Positions 15,347 through 21,555 of a stretch of DNA of 21,555 bases are shown here, piece after piece (positions within the stretch are counted from its first letter, which is position 1; the number at the start of each line of letters is the position of its first letter). Source of the stretch: UBA2767 sp964194535 (GTDB lineage Bacteria; Pseudomonadota; Alphaproteobacteria; Rhizobiales; Methyloligellaceae); the NCBI GenBank assembly GCA_964194535.1, contig CAXMMX010000140.1:1-21555 (forward strand), in the 5' to 3' direction. The notes beneath the pieces are model-generated. The model saw only the letters and a program-made list of their open reading frames with translations, did not search any database and was not told where the DNA came from. Both the position numbers and the translations under genes were made by a program.

Positions 15347-16192
15347 ATGATATCGAAAAAGACTACCATTATCGCCGGTATGGCGGCAGCACTCGCCTTT
15401 GGCGTTGTAACGACTGTGGCGGATCAGGCTTTTGCCGGTAATGACCGCTTCAAAAAAGTTCTCTCGCGTGGCGAGCTCGTCGTCGGCGTAAAAGCGGACT
15501 ACAAACCCTGGGGCTTTCGTGATTCAAACGGCAAGATTGTCGGCATGGAAGCCGACTTGGCCCAGGACGTCGCCACGGCGCTAGGCGTCAAGCTCAAGCT
15601 TATTCCGGTGCAATCGTCCAACCGCATGCAGTTCCTGCAGCAGGGCAAGATCGATCTGATGATCGCAACCATGTCCGACAAGGCGAACCGCCGCAAGGTG
15701 GTTGGTATTCCCGACCCCGATTACTACTCCTCAGGCACCAACGTGCTAGCCAAGAAGGGCGTGGTCAAGCAGTGGTCGGACCTGAAGGGTAAGCCGGTCT
15801 GCGGCAAGCAGGGCGCTTTTTACAACAAGATTATAACGAGCCGGCATGGCGCTAAAATCATCGCCTTTGTCGGCAACGCGGAAGCCAAACAGGCGCTGCG
15901 TGACGGCAAATGCGTCGCCTGGGTTTACGACGATTCATCGATCATGGCAGACCTGGCATCCGGTCAGTACAATGACTATGAGATGCCGATGGCAACCGAG
16001 GACGATACGCCTTGGGGGCTCGCGGTCCCGCTTGATGAGAGAGAGAATATCTGGGGCAATTTCATGTCCGGCATGATCTATAACTGGCATCGCTCTGGCC
16101 GGCTGATTGCGCTTGAGAAGAAGTGGGGTATCCAGGCCACCGACTTTCTTAAGACAATGAACAAGAAGTTCGAAGCCTACACACCGAAATAG
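15347..16192 (+). CDS. Polar amino acid ABC transporter, periplasmic substrate-binding protein
   Basis: 281 residues, SBP_bac_3 family. The signal peptide is residues 1-30 (KK, hydrophobic core, QAFA), so it is periplasmic. The mature part starts with a KVLSRGELVVGVKADYKPWGF block, then GMEADLAQDVATALG, DLMIATMSDKANRRKVV (R115/R116; one of these normally pairs with the ligand carboxylate) and CVAWVYDDSSIM (D195/D196, amine side). C152 and C189 may form a disulfide. The ligand is probably an amino acid or N-substituted amino acid; specificity cannot be read. The ATG at 15347 follows GGGAGGAA. It heads a transporter operon directly downstream of rpiR. Confidence 0.9.
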   Translation: MISKKTTIIAGMAAALAFGVVTTVADQAFAGNDRFKKVLSRGELVVGVKADYKPWGFRDSNGKIVGMEADLAQDVATALGVKLKLIPVQSSNRMQFLQQGKIDLMIATMSDKANRRKVVGIPDPDYYSSGTNVLAKKGVVKQWSDLKGKPVCGKQGAFYNKIITSRHGAKIIAFVGNAEAKQALRDGKCVAWVYDDSSIMADLASGQYNDYEMPMATEDDTPWGLAVPLDERENIWGNFMSGMIYNWHRSGRLIALEKKWGIQATDFLKTMNKKFEAYTPK

Positions 16193-16208
16193 GCTCTGAT
16201 GACGTGTT

Positions 16209-16238
16209 GGCGCGGCTTTTTGAAAAAGGAGCCGCGCC
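16209..16238 (+). other. Strong RNA hairpin between binding protein and permease genes
   Basis: Perfect 9-bp arms GGCGCGGCT (16209-16217) and AGCCGCGCC (16230-16238), 16 bases after the binding-protein stop, in a 169-base gap. No T-run follows. The usual role of such hairpins is 3' protection of the binding-protein message, or partial termination, giving more binding protein than permease. Confidence 0.6.
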
Positions 16239-16361
16239 GAATTCCCGGCCCATATGGGGAAAAAATGGAGGTTGAGAAATGCGGCTGGATGCGTGTAGCC
16301 GACACAAGAATAAAAATAATCACGTCGTATTGCAGCCGGTAGCAGAGGAAGGGAGGTCCTC

Positions 16362-17102
16362 GTGGAATTGTTCGGCGACTTTTTCAAGCAGCTCTACGAC
16401 ACATCGGGCTGGAACTTTGTTATTTTTTACGATCAGGTTGAGTGGTCCCGGTTCGTCGAGGCAATCTGGACGACGATCAAACTGATCATTGCATGTCTTA
16501 TCTTCAGCCTGATTGTCGGCTTCGTTGGAGCCTGGGCGCAGGGGGCCAAATCCAGGATCGTCCGCAATGTAATTGCGGGCTATATCCAGTTCTTCCGCAA
16601 CACGCCGCCCTTCGTCCAGATTCTATTCTTCTATTTCGTGCTTGGAAACCTGACCCCGTCCTATGACGCGGGCGGCTATCAGGAGGCCTATATCGGCAGC
16701 TTCGGCTGGGCGGTTATATCACTGGGCTTTTTCGCAGGAGCCTTCAACACCGAAATATTCCGTTCTGGCATCGAGGCTGTGCCGGAGTCGACAGTTGAGG
16801 CCGCCTCGTCGCTGGGCTACACGCGTCTGCAGTCATACCTCTACATCGTCTTTCCATTGGCCTTCAGGGTTTGCCTGCCGGCTCTCAATAACAATCTGGT
16901 CAATCTGCTCAAGACCACAACGCTGGCTTACGGCATTGCGGTGCCGGAAATGATGTACACCGCCAACCAGATCTGGTCCGACAATGTCAACGTGCCGGAG
17001 ATGATGATTGTGCTGTTTTTCTTCTATATCGGACTTGTCGCCATTCTGGTCTGGGGCATGAGCCGTTGGGAAAGAAAAATGAAAATTCCGGGGTACGGCT
17101 AA
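16362..17102 (+). CDS. Polar amino acid ABC transporter permease 1
   Basis: 246 residues, HisM/GlnP-type inner-membrane permease. The start is GTG at 16362 behind GGGAGG. Signature blocks: FFRNTPPFVQILFFYFVLG (78-96), AGAFNTEIFRSGIEAVP, and the EAA loop that contacts the ATPase (EAASSLGYTRLQSYLYIVFP). The length is typical except for a ~35-residue stretch before the first membrane helix. The stop shares bases with the next start (TAATG at 17100-17104), so translation is coupled to permease 2, with which it should form the heterodimeric channel. Confidence 0.92.
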   Translation: MELFGDFFKQLYDTSGWNFVIFYDQVEWSRFVEAIWTTIKLIIACLIFSLIVGFVGAWAQGAKSRIVRNVIAGYIQFFRNTPPFVQILFFYFVLGNLTPSYDAGGYQEAYIGSFGWAVISLGFFAGAFNTEIFRSGIEAVPESTVEAASSLGYTRLQSYLYIVFPLAFRVCLPALNNNLVNLLKTTTLAYGIAVPEMMYTANQIWSDNVNVPEMMIVLFFFYIGLVAILVWGMSRWERKMKIPGYG

Positions 17103-18037
17103 TGGTTGCATTGGAGCAAGGACACATGTCCGGCAATCGCACCGCCGGGATATCGCACGAACAACACATGGATGTGTTGCTGCCGATCGCGCACAAGCAG
17201 CAATCGCAGGCGATGATCGAACGACTGGAAGGCACCTTCCGGCTCAACCTTCAGCCTCATCACGCCATCTGGATGATGCTTCTGTTCGTTTTCGCGGTCG
17301 GTTCCGCGCACGCCCAGGCGCCGAAAGAGCTTATCAGCCCCATCGAAGCGCTTGTGAAATGGATGCCGTTCATACTGTGGGGACCCGAAGGCGAAATCTC
17401 CGGTTTTGCGCTCAATATTATCATCAGCTTTTTTGCGATGCTTTTTGGCACGGTGGCCGGCGTAGCGCTCGGGCTGATGCAGATCTCGCTGCTGCTTCCC
17501 GTGCGGACGGGCTCATGGATCGTGACACAGTTCTTCCGCAATTCCCCATGGCTGGTGCTGCTGTTCACCATCATGCTGCTGTTCCCGTTCGAGATCGATC
17601 TCGGCTTCGTTGTTATCCCTGTTCCGGACTGGATGAAAGCGGTCATCGGGTTCTCTCTGCCGGTGATGGCGAATATTTCCGAAGTGGTGCGCGGCGCTGT
17701 TCAGTCGTTGCCTACGGGCCAGTGGGAGTCCGCGGAAAGCCTGGCCTTCAACCGGCGTCAAACCCTGTGGATGATCATCTTGCCACAATGCTTCAAGCGG
17801 ATGATCCCGCCATGGATCAACTGGTACTGCATCCTGACCATGTCGACGCCGCTCTGCTCGATCATGGGCGTCGAGGAATCCGTCACTTTCACGGCGCAAG
17901 CCCTGAACGCGGAAGGCGACCGCCCCGAACTGCTGCCGGTATTTTACATGTTCCTTTTGCTGATCCACTTTATCTACACCTACCCGATCGCGCGCTGGTC
18001 AATCCAGCTTGAAAAGAAATTTACGGTCAAGCTTTAG
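17102..18037 (+). CDS. Polar amino acid ABC transporter permease 2 with N-terminal extension
   Basis: 311 residues. The permease core (about 120-310) has FFRNSPWLVLLFTIMLLFP, GFSLPVMANISEVVRGAVQSLP and the EAA loop ESAESLAFNRRQTLWMIILP. The first ~60 residues are hydrophilic (TAGISHEQHMDVLLPIAHKQQ) and are followed by a hydrophobic segment ending in AHAQAP, which looks like a signal-peptidase site. Such an extension is not usual for this family. The ATG at 17102 overlaps the previous stop; an ATG at 17126 with AAGGA upstream is an alternative. It should pair with permease 1 and the ATPase. Confidence 0.9.
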   Translation: MVALEQGHMSGNRTAGISHEQHMDVLLPIAHKQQSQAMIERLEGTFRLNLQPHHAIWMMLLFVFAVGSAHAQAPKELISPIEALVKWMPFILWGPEGEISGFALNIIISFFAMLFGTVAGVALGLMQISLLLPVRTGSWIVTQFFRNSPWLVLLFTIMLLFPFEIDLGFVVIPVPDWMKAVIGFSLPVMANISEVVRGAVQSLPTGQWESAESLAFNRRQTLWMIILPQCFKRMIPPWINWYCILTMSTPLCSIMGVEESVTFTAQALNAEGDRPELLPVFYMFLLLIHFIYTYPIARWSIQLEKKFTVKL

Positions 18038-18050
18038 AGGAGACATATCC

Positions 18051-18833
18051 ATGGCTTCGCCCAAGACATCTGGAAATGGTTCCGGCACCAAATGGACGCC
18101 CAAACAGCCGATGGTCTCCGTCAAGGACTTGCATAAATCGTTCGGCGATCTGGAGGTGCTGAAGGGCGTCTCGATGGACGTCATGAAGGGCGAATGCGTC
18201 TGTATCATCGGCCCCTCGGGGTCGGGCAAGTCCACGCTGATCCGGTGCGTGAATGCTCTAAATGACATCCAGTCAGGCTCTATTCTGGTTGAGGGTCAAG
18301 AGGTCAACGACCCGGACCTCGACAAGCTGGAATTGCGCAAGAAGGTCGGAATGGTGTTCCAGCAATATAATCTGTTCCCGCACAAGACGGCGATCGAAAA
18401 CATCATGATGGCGCCCATCACGGTTCTCAAGCAGGACAAGGACGAGGTTGCGGAGTATGCGAAAAAACTCATCAAGAAGGTGCGTCTGGATGGTAAGGAG
18501 AACAGCTATCCGGGCGAGCTTTCCGGTGGCCAGCAGCAGCGCGTTGCGATTGCGCGATCGCTCGCCATGACCCCGGATGTGATGCTGTTTGACGAAGTGA
18601 CGGCGGCGCTCGATCCCGAAACGGTCAAAGAGGTGCTGAACACCATCCAGGAGTTGGCCGAGGAAGGCATGACCTGCATCCTGGTCACCCACGAGATGGG
18701 CTTTGCCAATGAGGTGGCCAACCACATCTACTTCACCGACTTCGGCCTCATCGTAGAACACGGCCCGCCCAAGACCTTTTTCAAGAATGCGAAGGATCCG
18801 CGGACCAAGGAATTCCTCAGCCAGATCCTGTAG
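18051..18833 (+). CDS. Polar amino acid ABC transporter ATP-binding protein
   Basis: 260 residues, GlnQ/HisP-type. Walker A GPSGSGKST, Q-loop VFQQYNLFPH, signature LSGGQQQR, Walker B VMLFDEVTAALDPE and switch histidine THEMGFA are all intact. The DEVTAALD variant replaces the commoner DEPTSALD. The gene follows the permease 2 stop by 13 bases, with GAGGAG upstream of the ATG at 18051, so it belongs to the same operon. It drives import of the ligand captured by the binding protein. Confidence 0.94.
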   Translation: MASPKTSGNGSGTKWTPKQPMVSVKDLHKSFGDLEVLKGVSMDVMKGECVCIIGPSGSGKSTLIRCVNALNDIQSGSILVEGQEVNDPDLDKLELRKKVGMVFQQYNLFPHKTAIENIMMAPITVLKQDKDEVAEYAKKLIKKVRLDGKENSYPGELSGGQQQRVAIARSLAMTPDVMLFDEVTAALDPETVKEVLNTIQELAEEGMTCILVTHEMGFANEVANHIYFTDFGLIVEHGPPKTFFKNAKDPRTKEFLSQIL

Positions 18834-18854
18834 CGGACCACGCTGGAGCGTGAT

Positions 18855-20069
18855 GTGAGTTTTGTCTCTCACCTGGAATGTAGCCGCACGGGCGCGCGCT
18901 TGGCGCACGATGCCTTTCACACGATTTCCGATGCCGGCGCGCCGTTGCTGGTGCGCTATGATCTTGAGGCGGTCAAGACCGCGCTCACCAAAGAGAAGCT
19001 GGCCGGGCGCAGTCCCGATATGTGGCGCTATCTGGAGTTGCTTCCCCTCGCCGGACGGGATGACATTGTCAGCCTTGGCGAACAGATAACGCCGCTTGTC
19101 CCCCTGCCCCGCCTGAGCCATGAACTTGGCGCAGGCGAAATCCTCGTGAAAGACGAAGGCCGCTTGCCGACGGGAAGTTTCAAGTCGCGCGGGATTGCCG
19201 TCGCGGTGTCGATGGCCAAGGCCTTTGGCGTGAAACATATCGCCATGCCCACGGCGGGAAACGCCGGCGCGGCGCTTGCCGCCTATTGCGCGCGGGCCGG
19301 AATTGAAAGCACTGTCTTCTGCCCCGACGATGCACCTGAGACGACGATCCGCGAGATCGCTTTTCACGGCGCGCGAACCTACCGCGTCAATGGGCTTATC
19401 AACCATTGCGGCCAGATCGTCGCCGCCGGCACAGCTGAAACAGGCTGGTTCGATCTCTCAACCCTGAAGGAGCCCTACCGCATCGAGGGCAAGAAGACGA
19501 TGGGGCTGGAGCTTGCCGAGCAACTTGGCTGGACACTCCCCGATGTCATTTTCTACCCCACCGGCGGCGGCACCGGGCTTATCGGCATGTGGAAGGCGTT
19601 TGAGGAACTCGGCGCCATGGGATGGATCGGCGGCAAACGCCCCCGCATGGTGGCGGTGCAGTCGACCCGATGCGGCCCTCTGGTCAAGGCCTTCGATGCA
19701 GGGAATGAGGAAGTCATGGAGCCTTGGGAGCCCGCCGATACGCTTATCCATGGCGTACGCGTGCCCAAACCCTTTGGCGACCGGCTATGCCTGGCAACCA
19801 TGCGGGACAGTGGTGGCTTCGGGTCGATGGTGGACGACGATGAGGTGATCGCGGCGCGGGCCATGATTGCACGCGAGGAAGGGGTTCACCTGTCCATTGA
19901 AGGGGCTGCCTGTTTTGTTGCCTACCGGCAGGAACTTGAGGGCGGCAGAGTAAAACTGAGTGACCGGGCCGTGTTGTTCAATTGCGCCAGCGGTCTCAAG
20001 GCCGAACTCCCTCCGGTGCAGACGCGCATCGACCGTAACAAGCCCATCGATTTCACTAAATTCGCTTAA
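18855..20069 (+). CDS. Threonine synthase-like PLP-dependent enzyme
   Basis: 404 residues, fold-type II PLP enzyme. K110 in PTGSFKSRG forms the Schiff base; TAGNAGAALAAYCARAG and the glycine-rich PTGGGTGLIGMWKAF hold the cofactor. Overall it resembles threonine synthase (O-phosphohomoserine to threonine), but the N-terminal cysteine pattern seen in many relatives is reduced to one residue (LECSRTGARL). No homoserine kinase or aspartate-pathway gene is near. It starts at GTG 18855 with GGAG in place, 21 bases after the ATPase, so it is co-transcribed with the transporter. That suggests a catabolic or salvage lyase acting on the imported compound or its oxidation product rather than housekeeping threonine synthesis. 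Confidence 0.87.
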   Translation: MSFVSHLECSRTGARLAHDAFHTISDAGAPLLVRYDLEAVKTALTKEKLAGRSPDMWRYLELLPLAGRDDIVSLGEQITPLVPLPRLSHELGAGEILVKDEGRLPTGSFKSRGIAVAVSMAKAFGVKHIAMPTAGNAGAALAAYCARAGIESTVFCPDDAPETTIREIAFHGARTYRVNGLINHCGQIVAAGTAETGWFDLSTLKEPYRIEGKKTMGLELAEQLGWTLPDVIFYPTGGGTGLIGMWKAFEELGAMGWIGGKRPRMVAVQSTRCGPLVKAFDAGNEEVMEPWEPADTLIHGVRVPKPFGDRLCLATMRDSGGFGSMVDDDEVIAARAMIAREEGVHLSIEGAACFVAYRQELEGGRVKLSDRAVLFNCASGLKAELPPVQTRIDRNKPIDFTKFA

Positions 20070-20090
20070 CTTGCGTCGAATCGCTGTTTC

Positions 20091-20117
20091 TGTCCGCTTT
20101 ACACCCGAAAGCGGACA
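20091..20117. repeat. Inverted repeat TGTCCGCTTT-N7-AAAGCGGACA
   Basis: Perfect 10-bp arms with a 7-base spacer in the gap between two converging genes. Same core and spacer length as the copy at 841-875. It may serve as a bidirectional 3'-end hairpin here, though no T-run is present. Confidence 0.7.
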
Positions 20118-20190
20118 TACTCCGGGGGCGGTTCAGGCGATGTTCATTTATGAGTACAATGCCCAGACGATTGGCGAAGCTCGCATGCCG

Positions 20191-21387
20191 CTAGCCCTTC
20201 TGCGGGCTGCAGTCCTTCACGCCCATGACCTCCAGCACCTCCACGATTGCAGAAAGCAGCTGCGTCATCACGCCCTCATCAAGCTGGCCGATGCAGCCAA
20301 TGCGGAAGCTCTCGGCTTCAGTCAGCTTGCCCGGATAGATGATGAAGTTGCGCGCTTTAAGCTCATCATAGAAGCGCGTGAAACTGAAGTTCCGATCGGC
20401 GGGGCAGAAAAAGGTCGTGATGATCGGCGAGAGCCATTCATCATCCAGCAGGGTTGAAAAACCAATCTCCCGCATTCCCTTCACCATCACATCGCGGTTG
20501 CGGGTATAACGGTCGAGACGGCCCGGCACACCGCCCTCCTCATCATGCTGGAGAAGCGCTTCGTGAAACGCCACCACGGCATGGGTTGGCGGGGTGAAAC
20601 GCCACATTCCGGTGCGGTTCATATGCGCCCACTGGTCATGCACATCGAGGCTGAGGGAATGGCTGCGCCCTTCAGCCTGCAACAGTGCTGTCTCTTTTGC
20701 GATCACAAACCCGAAGCCCGGCACGCCCTCAATACATTTGTTCGCCGATGAGACCATGGCCTCGAACGGCACCTCGGCGACATCCAGCGGCACCGCGCCA
20801 AACGAACTCATGGCGTCCACCAGAAGGCGGCGGCCATGTTTCATAACCACGTCCGAAATGCCTTTCAGCGGATTGAGGATGCCTGAAGAGGTCTCGCAGT
20901 GAATTGCAACCACATCGGTGACCTCAGGGTGGCTGGTCAGCAGCTCATCAACTTCTTCAGGCATGGGCGGCAGATAGTCGCCCTTGTCGAGCTTCAGAAA
21001 ATCTCGCCCCAGATATTGCAGCGTTTTCGCAGCGCGCTGCCCATAGGCCCCGTTCATGAGAACCAGCGCCCATCCGTCCTTAGGGATGAAACTGGACAGC
21101 ATGGCCTCGACACAATAGGTGCCGCTGCCTTGAAGCGGTACGCAGTCATAGGACTGACCGCCACCCGCCAGGGCGATGAGACACCGGCGGATATCGGCGG
21201 TTACGTCATTAAACTCAGAATCCCACGACCCCCAGTCATGCAGCATTGCTTCCTTGGTGCGGCGCGATGTGGTCAGCGGACCCGGCGTGAGCAAAAAGGG
21301 ATCGTCTTTTTCAAGGGAAGTGTCTGGCTGGAGTTCCGCCAGATCAATCTGGCTGTCTGTCGCTTGACTTCTGTGCATCGCTGTCAT
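20191..21387 (-). CDS. phnW: 2-aminoethylphosphonate--pyruvate aminotransferase-like protein
   Basis: 398 residues, class V aminotransferase. Family blocks: FLLTPGPLTTS, DWGSWDSEFN, CVPLQGSGTYCVEAML, LMNGAYGQRA, HCETSSGILNPL, DAMSSFGAVPLD, SSANKCIEGVPGFGF (K217 binds PLP), SLSLDVHDQWAHM, WRFTPPTH and the YPGKLT...FRIGCIG tail. PhnW moves the amino group of 2-aminoethylphosphonate to pyruvate, giving phosphonoacetaldehyde and alanine. The ATG at 21387 follows GAGGTGGGG; a longer frame from 21462 is rejected. About 30 residues precede the usual start of homology. No phnX, phnY or phnA lies in the window, so the true substrate may be 2-aminoethylphosphonate or a related amino compound. It converges on the threonine-synthase-like gene. 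Confidence 0.9.
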   Translation of the reverse strand: MTAMHRSQATDSQIDLAELQPDTSLEKDDPFLLTPGPLTTSRRTKEAMLHDWGSWDSEFNDVTADIRRCLIALAGGGQSYDCVPLQGSGTYCVEAMLSSFIPKDGWALVLMNGAYGQRAAKTLQYLGRDFLKLDKGDYLPPMPEEVDELLTSHPEVTDVVAIHCETSSGILNPLKGISDVVMKHGRRLLVDAMSSFGAVPLDVAEVPFEAMVSSANKCIEGVPGFGFVIAKETALLQAEGRSHSLSLDVHDQWAHMNRTGMWRFTPPTHAVVAFHEALLQHDEEGGVPGRLDRYTRNRDVMVKGMREIGFSTLLDDEWLSPIITTFFCPADRNFSFTRFYDELKARNFIIYPGKLTEAESFRIGCIGQLDEGVMTQLLSAIVEVLEVMGVKDCSPQKG

Positions 21388-21490
21388 CCGTCCCCACCTC
21401 TGGCGGTTTAATAAAATCGCGCGCTCCTCATTCTGCGTGGCACAGTGTCGCCCATAAGACATCTATAATTCAAATCGCTATATTCAATGC

Positions 21491-21520
21491 TTTGTATAGG
21501 TGAGGTCGATACCTTACAAA
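21491..21520. promoter_or_regulatory. Dyad TTTGTATAGGT / ACCTTACAAA upstream of phnW
   Basis: Arms at 21491-21501 and 21511-21520 are complementary apart from a one-base bulge, separated by 9 bases, and lie about 105-135 bases before the phnW start. This is a plausible operator for a regulator encoded outside the window. No other gene is seen between 21388 and 21555. Confidence 0.4.
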
Positions 21521-21555
21521 ACTAACCTGAGCGCGTGCGCCACGCCGAATGGCGC

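Noticed and set aside
18273..19406. Long minus-strand frame of 377 codons across the ATPase and threonine-synthase-like genes
   Set aside because: It lies wholly antisense to two genes with intact motifs and its translation is rich in Arg/His/Gly without recognisable domains, typical of shadows in G+C-rich DNA.
20193..20208. Small hairpin AGCCC-N6-GGGCT at the end of phnW as a terminator
   Set aside because: The stem is only 5 bp, overlaps the stop codon and has no T-run in either direction.
1..21555. Search for CRISPR arrays, tRNA/rRNA genes, riboswitches and intact insertion sequences
   Set aside because: No regularly spaced direct repeats, no tRNA-like cloverleaf, no transposase frame and no recognisable riboswitch core were seen by eye.

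Overview
The window reads as chromosomal DNA of an alphaproteobacterium, probably in or near the Hyphomicrobiales. This rests on moderately high G+C, the gene families present (soxBDAG-type oxidase, polar amino acid ABC transporter, alphaproteobacterial AsmA and DUF4202 proteins) and tightly overlapping operons. The genus is not determinable from the sequence alone. No rRNA, tRNA, CRISPR array or intact insertion sequence was seen.

Left part (1-7695). The window opens inside a secreted DUF1254 protein with an N-terminal four-cysteine repeat (minus strand, cut by the window edge). A non-coding stretch with an inverted repeat follows, then an A+T-richer orphan cytochrome b561-type gene, then two more copies of the same repeat. 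Next is a minus-strand pair: a DUF4202 gene and a long gene whose product joins a CbiX/SirB-type chelatase domain to a membrane-anchored AsmA domain. A palindrome-rich region separates this pair from a plus-strand DUF47 (PhoU-like) plus PiT transporter operon for inorganic phosphate or a similar oxyanion.

Right part (7702-21387). This is an amino-acid or secondary-amine catabolic locus built around a divergent promoter at about 14134-14228. Leftward run a MmgE/PrpD-family gene and a complete heterotetrameric sarcosine-oxidase-type operon in the order soxB-soxD-soxA-soxG, with start/stop overlaps at three of the four junctions. Rightward run an RpiR-family regulator, a complete polar amino acid ABC transporter (binding protein, two permeases, ATPase) and a threonine-synthase-like PLP enzyme. 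A perfect 16-bp palindrome between the two arms is a good candidate operator for the regulator. A PhnW-type aminotransferase gene faces the locus from the right edge, on the opposite strand, with its own dyad-containing upstream region.

Likely joint logic (inference): the transporter imports an amino acid or N-substituted amino acid. The flavin oxidase complex removes the N-substituent, possibly after stereochemical or dehydrating processing by the PrpD-type enzyme. The PLP enzymes then handle the carbon skeleton and amino group. Usual one-carbon partners (glyA, purU, folD) are not in the window, so the substrate may not be plain sarcosine.
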